Positions 1 through 9,096 of a stretch of 36,017 bases of DNA are shown here, in pieces. Location: positions 1 to 36,017 of the forward strand of contig NZ_BROB01000026.1 in the NCBI RefSeq assembly GCF_024345185.1. Direction: 5' to 3'. Under the pieces are notes generated by a model. That model made no database searches, was not told the origin of the DNA, and saw only the letters and a list, made by a program, of their open reading frames with translations. The stretch comes from Levilactobacillus humaensis (GTDB lineage Bacteria > Bacillota > Bacilli > Lactobacillales > Lactobacillaceae). Each line of letters opens with the position of its first letter. The first letter of the stretch is position 1. The translations under genes and the position numbers were made by a program.

Positions 1-75
1 CTGTTCTTAGTGAGATACTGTTTGGTGTACCCTAAAATAAAGTCTCTTTATTTACAGAGCTTGACTAAACGTAGG

Positions 76-111
76 AAGAAGGGCCTGAGACAAAAGTCTC
101 AGGCCCTTCTT
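76..111. terminator. Perfect 16-bp hairpin, probable terminator of a gene left of the window
   Basis: Bases 76-91 and 96-111 are exact inverted repeats around an AAAA loop. The stem is GC-rich in the middle (GGGCCTGAGAC), and the pyrimidine-rich CTTCTT on each side gives only a weak U-tract. It may act on both strands. No gene is visible between it and the left window edge. Confidence 0.65.
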
Positions 112-137
112 GCGCTCCAAACGTCAATAGTCGAAAC

Positions 138-248
138 GTGTGACAAAAGGCAGTCAACTCCGCCTAACCCCGATAGACAAACAATCCAAGACCAGGATTA
201 TTCGTCTATCGACGTTAATGCTCATTGACTAACCGCCTTTTGTCGCAC
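138..248. repeat. Long imperfect palindrome downstream of groEL
   Basis: The outer arms are 138-151 and 235-248 (13 of 14 complementary, the other a U-G pair on the plus strand). They extend inward through AGTCAA (152-157) and TTGACT (225-230) with a 4-nt bulge at 231-234. An inner stem pairs 171-187 with 195-211: 15 of 17 are Watson-Crick, and the two exceptions become G-U pairs on the minus strand. The whole could fold as a 111-nt rod with an internal loop. It lies 44 nt past the groEL stop. It could be a structured RNA in the groEL 3' region or a miniature palindromic repeat; I see no second copy in this window. Confidence 0.5.
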
Positions 249-291
249 TCTCTTCTTTAGATTCATCGCTAGCGAACCAGCGACTTATTTT

Positions 292-1926
<1,635 letters not shown>

Positions 1927-1976
1927 TCACCTCATATTAGTTTTTATATTGTCGATTTGGTATCAGTGGGAAAGTC

Positions 1977-2261
1977 CTAGTCAATAACGGCGACTAAGTC
2001 CTTTTCGTGTAAAACAAGGTAAGTGTTGCCTTGGTACTTAACTTCCGTACCAGCGTACTTATCAAACAATACTCGGTCACCAACCTTAACAGTTGGGGCC
2101 ACCTTATCGCCATTGTCTAATACCCGGCCATCGCTAACAGCAACAACGTTCGCCGTTTGGGGCTTTTCTTGGGCGTTACTTGCGAGCACGATGCCGCCAA
2201 CCGTCGTTTCTTCTTCTTCTGGTTGATCTAAAATGACACGGTCTCCTAATGGTTTTAACAC
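1977..2261 (-). CDS. groES: Co-chaperonin GroES (10 kDa)
   Basis: GroES is the heptameric lid of the GroEL cage. The 94-residue product starts [26 protein letters not shown], which contains the conserved N-terminal strand and mobile loop, and includes [14 protein letters not shown] near residues 61-74. Length is normal for the family. It is the first gene of the heat-shock operon, preceded by GGAGGG and a well-formed CIRCE operator. Both genes are expected to be repressed by HrcA and released on heat or folding stress, which is established for CIRCE operons and inferred here from the operator. Confidence 0.98.
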   Translation of the reverse strand: MLKPLGDRVILDQPEEEETTVGGIVLASNAQEKPQTANVVAVSDGRVLDNGDKVAPTVKVGDRVLFDKYAGTEVKYQGNTYLVLHEKDLVAVID

Positions 2262-2287
2262 TTAAATCCCTCCAATGAACTTACTTT

Positions 2288-2323
2288 TTAGCACTGTTAG
2301 CACTTGACTAACATAAGTGCTAA
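2288..2323 (-). promoter_or_regulatory. CIRCE operator (HrcA site) with an extra half-site
   Basis: TTAGCACTT (2297-2305), nine spacer bases, then AAGTGCTAA (2315-2323) form a perfect 9-bp inverted repeat, the standard CIRCE architecture. Immediately next to it, 2288-2296 reads TTAGCACTG, a direct repeat of the first arm. The operator lies just downstream of the groES -10 box, where HrcA binding would block transcription. Confidence 0.95.
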
Positions 2324-2334
2324 TCACAATATCT

Positions 2335-2363
2335 AATATATGGTTTTTCGTTTTAAAAATCAA
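2335..2363 (-). promoter_or_regulatory. groES-groEL promoter
   Basis: On the minus strand TTGATT (2358-2363) and TATATT (2335-2340) are separated by exactly 17 bp, a sigma-A type promoter. The CIRCE element begins 12 bp downstream of the -10 box, so the expected transcription start falls at or just before the operator. Confidence 0.8.
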
Positions 2364-2454
2364 GGAATTTGGTAGACGAATTTTCCCAGGACACGCCCGG
2401 AGCTTACGGGCACTTGTCTTCCGGCTTTTGATTCGATTAATCCGCAACGAATAC

Positions 2455-2486
2455 AAAAAAAGAGCCCAGGATTTCTCCCAGACTCT
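2455..2486 (-). terminator. Intrinsic terminator of rex
   Basis: On the minus strand an 11-bp stem (2476-2486 with 2461-2471, several G-U pairs) with a 4-nt loop is followed by a run of seven U (2455-2461). It begins 9 nt after the rex stop codon. Confidence 0.85.
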
Positions 2487-2494
2487 GCCGTCGT

Positions 2495-3133
2495 CTAACC
2501 TAAATTGTTGTAGTGTTCCAAGAAGTAGATCAACGTCTGTAACTCATTAGTCAAATCAACATTTTGAACCCGGACACCCTTAGGCACCGTGATCCGCAGT
2601 GGCGTGAAGTTCAGGATTCCCTTCACACCCCCGGCAACCGTTTCGTCCGTCACCTGTTGGGCAACATCGGCGGGCACCGTTAAGATCGCCACCTCAATCT
2701 GCTGTTCTTCCAATTGCTTGCGCAGATCGGTCATGGGATAGATGGGTACCCCACTCTGAACGGTGTTGGCCATCGAGTCCTTCACATCAAAGGCGGCACT
2801 GATTCGGACATTGCCATCCTGATGGAAATTGAAGTTCAACAGCGCATGACCCAGGTTACCTACCCCGATCAATGCCACACTAGTCAGGCGATCCTGGTTC
2901 AGAATTTTCTTAAAGAATTTAATTAAACTTTCAACGTCGTATCCGTAGCCTCGCTTACCCAGCGCACCAAAATACGAAAAGTCCCGGCGAATAGTGGCTG
3001 AATCTACCTTCACGGCATCTGATAATTCAGTCGATGAGACCCGGGTCTTATCTGCATCCAATAAAATATTCAGATAACGGTAGTAAATGGGCAGTCGTTT
3101 CGCTGTCGCCCGGGGAATCTTATGTTCAGTCAA
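2495..3133 (-). CDS. rex: Redox-sensing transcriptional repressor Rex
   Basis: Rex senses the NADH/NAD+ ratio and represses fermentation and respiration genes when NADH is low. An N-terminal winged helix (about residues 1-80, with [17 protein letters not shown] and [23 protein letters not shown]) precedes a Rossmann domain with GVGNLG at 90-95 and a C-terminal domain-swapped helix. I choose the TTG at 3131-3133 as start because AGGAGG lies 9 nt upstream and the product then begins [14 protein letters not shown] like known Rex proteins. A longer reading from a TTG at 3154 has no ribosome site. It is divergent from ydiF, and its promoter overlaps TTGTGAAA half-sites, so autoregulation is likely. 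Confidence 0.96.
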   Translation of the reverse strand: MTEHKIPRATAKRLPIYYRYLNILLDADKTRVSSTELSDAVKVDSATIRRDFSYFGALGKRGYGYDVESLIKFFKKILNQDRLTSVALIGVGNLGHALLNFNFHQDGNVRISAAFDVKDSMANTVQSGVPIYPMTDLRKQLEEQQIEVAILTVPADVAQQVTDETVAGGVKGILNFTPLRITVPKGVRVQNVDLTNELQTLIYFLEHYNNLG

Positions 3134-3162
3134 AGCTTGAAACCTCCTAATCAAAATCTCTT

Positions 3163-3188
3163 ACCGGTGTTCACAAGCACCGGTTTTT
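3163..3188. promoter_or_regulatory. Hairpin in the rex leader with a Rex-like half-site in its loop
   Basis: ACCGGTG (3163-3169) and CACCGGT (3178-3184) form a perfect stem. The loop TTCACAAG carries a Rex-type half-site. On the plus strand a T-run (3184-3189) follows, which looks like a terminator, although no plus-strand gene lies upstream. On the minus strand the hairpin falls in the rex 5' leader, about 15 nt before the ribosome site. Confidence 0.5.
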
Positions 3189-3207
3189 TACGGCCTATTT
3201 GTCTGGA

Positions 3208-3282
3208 TTGTGAAACTAACTTTCTTACAAATTATAGCATAACCACTCTTCTTGTGAAAGAATTTGCAAAAAGTTTTCACAA
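3208..3282 (-). promoter_or_regulatory. rex promoter with overlapping Rex-type half-sites
   Basis: On the minus strand TATAAT (3231-3236), preceded by TGC as an extended -10, lies 16 bp from TTCACA (3253-3258), which serves as -35. TTGTGAAA occurs on the plus strand at 3208-3215 and 3252-3259, and TTTCACAA at 3275-3282. The last two are perfect inverted copies 15 nt apart, whereas a classical Rex operator has them almost adjacent. The -35 box sits inside one half-site. Promoter call is strong; Rex binding is inferred. Confidence 0.7.
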
Positions 3283-3314
3283 GTTAGGTTGGATTTCGGT
3301 CTGACCCCAGAATA

Positions 3315-3323
3315 TGCTAAAAT
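3315..3323 (+). promoter_or_regulatory. Putative ydiF promoter (extended -10)
   Basis: TGC followed by TAAAAT (3318-3323) gives an extended -10 box. The corresponding -35 region (TTCGGT at 3295-3300) is weak. The ydiF ribosome site AAGGAGG follows about 30 nt downstream. Confidence 0.5.
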
Positions 3324-3369
3324 AGTGGGTATTAACTCAGTGAAATGAAAAAAAGGAGGTTGGTTCACC

Positions 3370-5322
3370 GTGATACTCTTACAAGTTCAACAAGTCACCC
3401 GGCGCTTCGGGGCCAGTGTGCTCTTCGAAAACGTGAGCATGGACGTTCCCGAACACGGTCGCGTGGCCCTAGTTGGCCGTAATGGTGCGGGGAAATCCAC
3501 CCTATTAAAAATGATTGCCGGCGAAACGACACCGGACGTGGGTCAAATCACGACAAAACGGGGCCTAACCATGGGCTACCAGGCGCAAAATGCCGGCCTG
3601 GCATCCACCAAGACCGTTTGGAATGAGATGCTCAGTGTCTTTGCCAAACTAATTGCCATGGAAAAACGCATGCATGAACTTGAAGCTCAAATGAGTGATC
3701 CCAACGTTACCGCCGATCAGGAGCAATTTGCCCAGGTCTCCAGTAGCTACGATCAGCTCCAACAAGACTTCAGCGACCAGAACGGCTACGGCTATCAGGC
3801 TGAAATTCGTGGCGTCCTGCATGGATTCGAATTCGATGAAGACTACTATGATAAGCCAATCAATGAACTTTCCGGTGGCCAACGAACCCAGTTAGCCCTG
3901 GCCAAACTGTTGCTAGAACGGCCTGACCTGCTCATCTTAGATGAGCCCACTAACCATTTGGACGTTGAAACTCTAACCTGGTTGGAAGGTTACTTGCAAG
4001 GTTATCCCGGTGCCATTCTGGTCGTTTCCCATGACCGGTACTTCCTCGATCACGTGGTCAATGACGTCTACGATATGGCCCATGGCGGGCTGGACCACTA
4101 TCCCGGCAACTATTCCCACTACATCTCCGCTAAGGCTGAACGCCTCCGGTTATCCTGGAAGGAATACGACAAGCAACAGGCCGAGATCAGTAAGCTCGAG
4201 GACTTTGTGAATAAAAACATCGTCCGTGCCTCGACCACGAAACGCGCGCAAGCCCGGCGAAAACAATTGGAAAAGATGGACAAGCTTGATCGGCCTGAGG
4301 GCGATGACAAGGCGGCACGCTTCAGCTTTAATCCCCGTCGCCAAAGTGGGAATGTCGTGCTCGACGTCGTCAATGGCGCCGTCGGCTACGATGACCATAT
4401 TCTAGCGGCTCCCGTCACCCTAGATATCAAGAAACACCAGTCGGTAGCCATCGTGGGTCCCAACGGGATTGGGAAGTCCACCCTACTCAAGACGATTCTG
4501 GGTCGCATCCCCGCCATTCAGGGCCAAATTATCTTTGGCACCGGTGTGGACACCGGGTACTACGATCAAGATCAAGCCACCTTACATGACAAGAAGTCCG
4601 TCCTCCACGAGTTGTGGGATGACCATCCGACAACCCCTGAGGGAGATATTCGCTCGATCCTAGGTAGCTTTCTCTTCACCGGAGCCGATGTCGACAAGAG
4701 TGTCCACAGCCTGAGTGGTGGTGAACGCGCCCGCTTGCTGTTGACTAAACTCGCCCTCCGTCACGATAACTTCCTGATGCTCGACGAACCTACGAACCAT
4801 TTGGACATCGACAGCCGCGAAGTCTTAGAAACCGCCTTAAATGAATTCGACGGCACCATCCTGTTCGTTTCTCATGACCGGTACTTCATTAACCAAGTGG
4901 CCACTCAGGTCGTGGAACTGAGTCCTGAAGGCACCACACGTTACCTGGGGAACTATGACTACTATGTAGCTAAGAAGGCGGAACAAGACGCCTATGCCGC
5001 TAAGGAAGCCGAAGAAGCTGAGGCCGCTCATCCAACAGTGACAGCCCCCAAGCAAACTCAGGTGGACTACCAGGCACAAAAAGAACAGGCCAAGGCCAAA
5101 CGAAAGTTAAGCCGGCAAGTGACCGCACTGGAAGACCAAATGGCCGACCTCGAACAACAGAAAACGGCCATTGAAACCGAAATGAGCCAAGAAGAAAACT
5201 TCAATGATGCGGGTAAATTGGGCGATCTGCAAGCGCAGCTCACGACCATTACCACACAACTCAGCGAAACTGAAGATTCCTGGACCGAAAAGAGTCTGGA
5301 ATTGGAAGAATTCGCTGACTAA
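3370..5322 (+). CDS. ydiF: ABC-F family ATPase (YdiF-like)
   Basis: This is a soluble ABC-F protein: two ATPase domains and no membrane segment. Such proteins act on the ribosome as translation factors or, in some branches, antibiotic-protection factors. Domain 1 has Walker A GRNGAGKS (36-43), LSGGQ (167-171) and DEPTNHLD (191-198). The inter-domain linker follows near 255-310. Domain 2 has GPNGIGKS (about 362), LSGGE (about 448) and DEPTNHLD (about 471). A charged C-terminal coiled coil covers about 545-650. The GTG start has AAGGAGG 10-11 nt upstream. Position beside rex and near tsaD matches Bacillus subtilis ydiF. Both ATP sites look intact. A resistance role cannot be judged from sequence alone, and its housekeeping location argues against it. 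Confidence 0.9.
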   Translation: MILLQVQQVTRRFGASVLFENVSMDVPEHGRVALVGRNGAGKSTLLKMIAGETTPDVGQITTKRGLTMGYQAQNAGLASTKTVWNEMLSVFAKLIAMEKRMHELEAQMSDPNVTADQEQFAQVSSSYDQLQQDFSDQNGYGYQAEIRGVLHGFEFDEDYYDKPINELSGGQRTQLALAKLLLERPDLLILDEPTNHLDVETLTWLEGYLQGYPGAILVVSHDRYFLDHVVNDVYDMAHGGLDHYPGNYSHYISAKAERLRLSWKEYDKQQAEISKLEDFVNKNIVRASTTKRAQARRKQLEKMDKLDRPEGDDKAARFSFNPRRQSGNVVLDVVNGAVGYDDHILAAPVTLDIKKHQSVAIVGPNGIGKSTLLKTILGRIPAIQGQIIFGTGVDTGYYDQDQATLHDKKSVLHELWDDHPTTPEGDIRSILGSFLFTGADVDKSVHSLSGGERARLLLTKLALRHDNFLMLDEPTNHLDIDSREVLETALNEFDGTILFVSHDRYFINQVATQVVELSPEGTTRYLGNYDYYVAKKAEQDAYAAKEAEEAEAAHPTVTAPKQTQVDYQAQKEQAKAKRKLSRQVTALEDQMADLEQQKTAIETEMSQEENFNDAGKLGDLQAQLTTITTQLSETEDSWTEKSLELEEFAD

Positions 5323-5334
5323 ACCTGAAACATC

Positions 5335-5382
5335 AAGGACGACGTCGTAACTTCACTATAGTGAGGTTGCAACGTCGTCCTT
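5335..5382. terminator. Long bidirectional terminator between ydiF and the glycosylase gene
   Basis: AAGGACGACGT (5335-5345) and ACGTCGTCCTT (5372-5382) pair perfectly. Pairing continues inward through GTAACTTCAC against GTGAGGTTGC after one mismatch, giving a stem of about 23 bp around a TATA centre. TTTT follows on the plus strand. It sits 12 nt past the ydiF stop and 5 nt past the stop of the convergent gene, so it probably serves both. Confidence 0.85.
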
Positions 5383-5387
5383 TTCAA

Positions 5388-6473
5388 TTACTCTAATTTT
5401 ACTTTAGTGTTGGTAAATCCCGTATAGTCAGCCGCTAGGAACTGGGCTACCCGCATAAATTGCGTGGTCAGTTGGTCGTGATCAAACGACCCCCAGCTAA
5501 CCACGCTAAAGTGAATCTGCCCTTTTCCCAGTTGATACGTCCATTTCCCCACAACGGTTCCATGGGCCACGATTGGGGCCCGGAGAATGCCATTCTTGGA
5601 CCACAGCTGTTGTTGAATGGCCGGGGTGACGAACCACGCCTTCTCCCGGTAGCCCGTCATCGCAGCACTGAAACTGGCCGCAATCAGTGTATTTTGTGCG
5701 ACGTGATCGGTTATCGTTGCCAGCTTAGCTGGTGAAATCGGATCAATCGTCCATAACTGCTCGGTGTCGATCATCACGGGCGTCAACTCCGGCACAACCT
5801 GTTGCCAAGCCGGCCGCACCTGACTAATTTTAATGCCTGACCACTTCACGACGTCGTCTAAGGTCGCGGGACCAAATCCCCGTAGATATCGTCGAATTAA
5901 TTCGGCCGTGGCCGCCTGTTGGTCTAATAGCCCAACCGCGCTCGGCGTGACGAGCTGCCAATCCTGAGTCGACGCGGTCGGCAACATCTGTAGTCGCCCC
6001 TGCGCTGTCAAGACCTGTAGGACGGCATAATCAAAATTCTTAGGCCGATCGGCATACCAGGAATATTTGGCCGCTAAGTAGTCCGTATAAGCTGCCCGAT
6101 TCAGTGGTTCTGTGGTCCGTAATAACTGGTCAATCTCATTAGCAGCCGCCCTGACGTGGTCCTCAGCCCCCAAGAAGTAGGCCTTGGGTAAGCGCTCCTG
6201 TTGCCGGGCCGAGACGACTAACCGCAGATCGACTGGTGTCAGCAGCTGAATGGTCCAACGTTGGGCCCAGGAGCGAGCAATCCCCTGCTTTTGATAAAAG
6301 GCCAGCAATGCCGCGTGGGACACTCCCGTCTGCAAGGCCACATTGAGCTCCGCGGCACGTTGGTTCTGCGCCTGAAATCCCACACAACGCAAAAAAGCCG
6401 TCTCCAAATCGGCGTGCGTTGTTAACATCCCCTGTCGAAACAGACGGGTGGCAAACAATTCGGCTCGATTCAT
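5388..6473 (-). CDS. AlkZ/YcaQ-like winged-helix DNA glycosylase (HTH_42 family)
   Basis: The 361-residue protein resembles the HTH_42 (DUF1006) family, which includes AlkZ and YcaQ, DNA glycosylases that remove bulky alkyl adducts and unhook interstrand crosslinks. Near the N-terminus GFQAQNQ places Q34-A-Q36 where AlkZ carries its catalytic QxQ motif. The middle section YLRGFGPATLDDVVKWSGI is the typical helix-turn-helix region. The C-terminus has VVGKWTYQ and the VSWGSFD segment. The ATG follows GAGGAGG. It begins 26 nt after tsaD and probably shares that transcript, then ends at the bidirectional terminator with ydiF. It is not part of the conserved Bacillus arrangement here, so it looks like a lineage-specific insertion. 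Family assignment is good; substrate is unknown. Confidence 0.75.
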   Translation of the reverse strand: MNRAELFATRLFRQGMLTTHADLETAFLRCVGFQAQNQRAAELNVALQTGVSHAALLAFYQKQGIARSWAQRWTIQLLTPVDLRLVVSARQQERLPKAYFLGAEDHVRAAANEIDQLLRTTEPLNRAAYTDYLAAKYSWYADRPKNFDYAVLQVLTAQGRLQMLPTASTQDWQLVTPSAVGLLDQQAATAELIRRYLRGFGPATLDDVVKWSGIKISQVRPAWQQVVPELTPVMIDTEQLWTIDPISPAKLATITDHVAQNTLIAASFSAAMTGYREKAWFVTPAIQQQLWSKNGILRAPIVAHGTVVGKWTYQLGKGQIHFSVVSWGSFDHDQLTTQFMRVAQFLAADYTGFTNTKVKLE

Positions 6474-6499
6474 GAGACGTCCTCCTCGATTAAGTTGCT

Positions 6500-7543
6500 T
6501 TATTTAGCAGAATCTGCCGCCCAGTCAAATTCAAGACTCGGATCAGCGTTCAATGTGGCATCGGCAAAGACACCGTGTTGGTAAGCCACGTAGGCAAAGG
6601 CCCCGATCATGGCGGCATTGTCCCCACATAACTTCAAGGGCGCCTTAACCAGATGGGTCGTTGGGTTGTGCGCCAAGTCCCGTTCCAACCGTTCGCGTAG
6701 TCCTTGGTTAGCAGCCACCCCACCGGCCAAGATCAGTTGCTTTACGGGGTAATCCGCTAAGGCGTGCTGGGTCTTTTCAGCCAACACGTCCACGACCGCC
6801 TGTTGGAAGCTGGCGGACAGGTCCTGCTTGCTCAAGGTCTCGCCAATCTGATCGGCGTGATGGGTCGTGTTGATGAAGGCACTCTTCAACCCACTGAAAC
6901 TAAAGTCGAGATTGTCGTCCTTCTCCATGGCCCGGGGGAACTTGAACGTGTCATGTCCCTCGTGTGCCCACTGATCAACGGTCTTCCCGGCCGGATAGTT
7001 GACACCCATAACGCGGCCAACCTTGTCGTAGGCTTCGCCGGCAGCGTCATCACGTGTCTCACCGATAATTTCAAATTGGTTCTCGGCTGGCATATAAACC
7101 AGTTCGGTATGCCCACCAGAGACCAGCAGGGCCATCGCTGGAAATTCAATGGGTTCCACATAGCGCGCGGCATAGATGTGCCCGGCCATGTGGTTGATGG
7201 GAATCAGGGGCAGACTGTGGGCAAAGGCCACCGTCTTGGCCGCGGTAACTCCGATCAATAACGCCCCAACCAGGCCGGGACCGTATGTCACGGCCACGGC
7301 ATCCAAGTCGTCATAACCGACTTGGGCCTCCTGTAAGGCATCTTTGATACAAATCGTAATTTCTTCAATATGATGTCGGCTTGCCACTTCAGGAACGACG
7401 CCGCCAAACCGTTGATGACTCTTAATTTGGGTTGCGACGACGTTCGACAGAATCTTATGGCCGTCCTCAATAACTGCCACACTCGTCTCGTCACAACTCG
7501 ATTCAAACGCTAAAATTAAAGTTCGCTTTTCCGTTGGACTCAC
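6500..7543 (-). CDS. tsaD: tRNA N6-threonylcarbamoyladenosine synthase subunit TsaD
   Basis: TsaD transfers the threonylcarbamoyl group to A37 of ANN-decoding tRNAs, working with TsaB and TsaE. The 347 residues carry the ASKHA ATPase core. The N-terminal [14 protein letters not shown] is typical, the metal-binding HMAGH gives H118 and H122, and GDNAAMIG near residue 308 supplies the C-terminal metal ligand. The start is a GTG close behind GAGGGA, so spacing is poor; no better in-frame start is visible. The gene follows rimI by 51 nt, but that gap contains an intrinsic terminator, so tsaD expression must depend on readthrough or on an internal promoter I cannot see. Confidence 0.97.
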   Translation of the reverse strand: MSPTEKRTLILAFESSCDETSVAVIEDGHKILSNVVATQIKSHQRFGGVVPEVASRHHIEEITICIKDALQEAQVGYDDLDAVAVTYGPGLVGALLIGVTAAKTVAFAHSLPLIPINHMAGHIYAARYVEPIEFPAMALLVSGGHTELVYMPAENQFEIIGETRDDAAGEAYDKVGRVMGVNYPAGKTVDQWAHEGHDTFKFPRAMEKDDNLDFSFSGLKSAFINTTHHADQIGETLSKQDLSASFQQAVVDVLAEKTQHALADYPVKQLILAGGVAANQGLRERLERDLAHNPTTHLVKAPLKLCGDNAAMIGAFAYVAYQHGVFADATLNADPSLEFDWAADSAK

Positions 7544-7566
7544 TCCCTCTTCATGCCAGAAACCAT

Positions 7567-7595
7567 AAAAAACGGGTGGCTGTGCGCCATCCCGT
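7567..7595 (-). terminator. Intrinsic terminator or attenuator between rimI and tsaD
   Basis: On the minus strand ACGGGATGGC (7595-7586) pairs with GCCACCCGT (7580-7572) with one bulged base, and the 5-nt loop is GCACA. A run of six U follows (7572-7567). The stem begins at the rimI stop codon, and the tsaD start lies 24 nt beyond the U-run, leaving no room for a complete promoter. Confidence 0.8.
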
Positions 7596-8188
7596 TACGC
7601 CTCACGTGACTCTTCTTCAGCCTTCGGTAGGTATAACACCATATCCGCGGCATCTTCATGATCGCCAAAGTAGTAACCGCGCTTGATCCCGGTCTGTTCA
7701 AAGTCCAGATCCCGGTACAGGCGTTGGGCACTCTTATTGGATACCCGAACTTCCAGACTCACGGTCCGGTAGTTCAACTTCTTAGCCTTCTTAATCATGA
7801 CGCTCAAGAGAAAACGCCCCAGACCATGGGCCTGAAACTCCGGCAACACGGCAATATTCGTGATATGGGCATCTTGCTCATGTTCGTCAAACGTACTGCC
7901 AATAAAGGCCAGCAAGCGGTCGTTCTTCCGAATAACCAGGTAGAGCCGATCCTTCTCACGCCGTAACTCGTTGGCGAAGGCCGTCGAATCCCATGGCGCT
8001 TGGCCAGAATAAACGGCGCGTTCGATTTCAATCATCTCGGGGATGTCGGTGAACAGGGCCTTGGCCACGAAGTAAGTCTCATCGCGAATTTCTACGCGGT
8101 GATTCTTCACATCCATGGTTTCCTCGCGCACGAGCTCTCGCCGACTTCCAAATACATTTTTATACCAACTCTTAAATTTTTTCAACAT
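7595..8188 (-). CDS. rimI: Ribosomal protein S18-alanine N-acetyltransferase RimI (GNAT)
   Basis: RimI acetylates the N-terminal alanine of ribosomal protein S18. The GNAT fold is visible: ITNIAVLPEFQAHGLGRFLLSVMI contains the beta-4 strand and the acetyl-CoA loop QAHGLG, followed by VSLEVRVSNKSAQRLYRDLDFEQTGIKRGYY, a hallmark of RimI. From the chosen ATG (8186-8188) the product has 197 residues, with about 45 basic residues before the GNAT domain, longer than the usual 150. A start at M36 (MDVKNHRVEI) is possible. The gene overlaps the end of tsaB by 17 nt, so translation is probably coupled. The tsaB-rimI-tsaD order is conserved in Firmicutes. Confidence 0.93.
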   Translation of the reverse strand: MLKKFKSWYKNVFGSRRELVREETMDVKNHRVEIRDETYFVAKALFTDIPEMIEIERAVYSGQAPWDSTAFANELRREKDRLYLVIRKNDRLLAFIGSTFDEHEQDAHITNIAVLPEFQAHGLGRFLLSVMIKKAKKLNYRTVSLEVRVSNKSAQRLYRDLDFEQTGIKRGYYFGDHEDAADMVLYLPKAEEESREA

Positions 8189-8894
8189 ATGATCCGGTAT
8201 CCTCTTCTGGGTTCTTGGCACGCCATTCGGCTTCAGCTTGCGTCAATCGTAGGTAGTTCGGCACGAATTGATCCACGTCTTTTACGGGCGTCTCGTGACG
8301 ACCCAACAGGCCAATCGTTGCCGCCTGTGGTAAGTTCATCCAGGCACTCACGTTCGGCGTTGCGGCCGAAATGGTGGTGTCAATGAGCTCAGTAAAGTGG
8401 CTAGCGTCACCTAAGAACCAGACGGGCTCACCATACTCGTTAATGGCTTCTAAATAAGTCGTGACGTTCGTGTGTGCATCCGCAATCTCGGACACGGGGA
8501 CGCCCCCCTTGATCCGGTACAGTCCAGCGAAAACGTTCTGGTTCCGCGCATCGAACAAAGGTGCCACCAGGGCGCCCTCAACCGGCACGTTCGCCGCCAA
8601 GGTTGCCAGACTAGAGACGGCCACTAACTCGATATCGAGTGTTGCGGCCAGCGTCTTTGCCGTTGTCACGGCAATTCTAATCCCCGTGTAGGAACCCGGA
8701 CCCGCAGCCACAACGACCCGGTCGAGATCGGTTGGCTTAAGTTCGGCCATGGCGAGAAGCCGTTCAATTTCCGGTAATAAATACTCAGCGTGCTTCTGGT
8801 GAACGGTCACCGTGATGGCGGCCAGCACGTTCGAGTCATCCAACACAGCCACACTCAGTGGTCGGTTAGACGTATCAATTGCTAAAATCTTCAT
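8172..8894 (-). CDS. tsaB: tRNA threonylcarbamoyladenosine biosynthesis protein TsaB
   Basis: TsaB is the catalytically inactive TsaD paralogue that scaffolds the t6A synthesis complex. The 240-residue product opens MKILAIDTSNRPLSVAVLDD, contains the heterodimer-forming segment GPGSYTGIRIAVTTAKTLA near residues 65-83, and lacks the HxxxH metal site of TsaD, as expected. The start ATG has AAAGGGGA about 12 nt upstream. It heads the group tsaB-rimI-tsaD-glycosylase. A terminator-like hairpin lies about 70 nt upstream of the start, so the leader may be attenuated or transcription may begin after it. Confidence 0.95.
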   Translation of the reverse strand: MKILAIDTSNRPLSVAVLDDSNVLAAITVTVHQKHAEYLLPEIERLLAMAELKPTDLDRVVVAAGPGSYTGIRIAVTTAKTLAATLDIELVAVSSLATLAANVPVEGALVAPLFDARNQNVFAGLYRIKGGVPVSEIADAHTNVTTYLEAINEYGEPVWFLGDASHFTELIDTTISAATPNVSAWMNLPQAATIGLLGRHETPVKDVDQFVPNYLRLTQAEAEWRAKNPEEDTGSYVEKI

Positions 8895-8960
8895 GTTTAT
8901 TTAGGGTCCCCTTTGATGTGTTTGGTTATGCCGGTACCCGCACTCATGGAATGAGACGGC

Positions 8961-8991
8961 AAAAGCGGCGGCTGGTTAACGGCCACCGCTT
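8961..8991 (-). terminator. Hairpin between the thioesterase gene and tsaB
   Basis: On the minus strand AAGCGGTGGC (8991-8982) pairs along all 10 bp with GCCGCCGCTT (8972-8963), with a 9-nt loop. Only four U follow, then GCC. It most simply terminates the upstream tmk-to-thioesterase transcript about 105 nt past the last stop. The remaining bases of 8895-9096 show no clear promoter. Confidence 0.65.
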
Positions 8992-9096
8992 CATCTTGGC
9001 TACCCAGTTACGGTTTCTAAATGACTGTTCATATCAGTTAACTATACTACCACAAAGATCCGCTGAGGGCACCTTCTCCGCTTGATCGTTAACCTT

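Noticed and set aside
138-248. 6S RNA
   Set aside because: A rod with an internal loop fits loosely, but 111 nt is short for 6S RNA, the location after groEL is unusual, and I could not find the conserved bubble sequence.
6764-7261. 165-codon plus-strand ORF inside tsaD
   Set aside because: Antisense to a clearly conserved gene, low-complexity codon pattern of a shadow frame, no ribosome site and no recognisable domain.
8930-9010. Possible T-box leader upstream of tsaB
   Set aside because: The GCGGTGG segment superficially resembles a T-box sequence, but there is no proper AGGGTGGNACCGCG element or specifier loop, and tsaB is not a usual T-box target.
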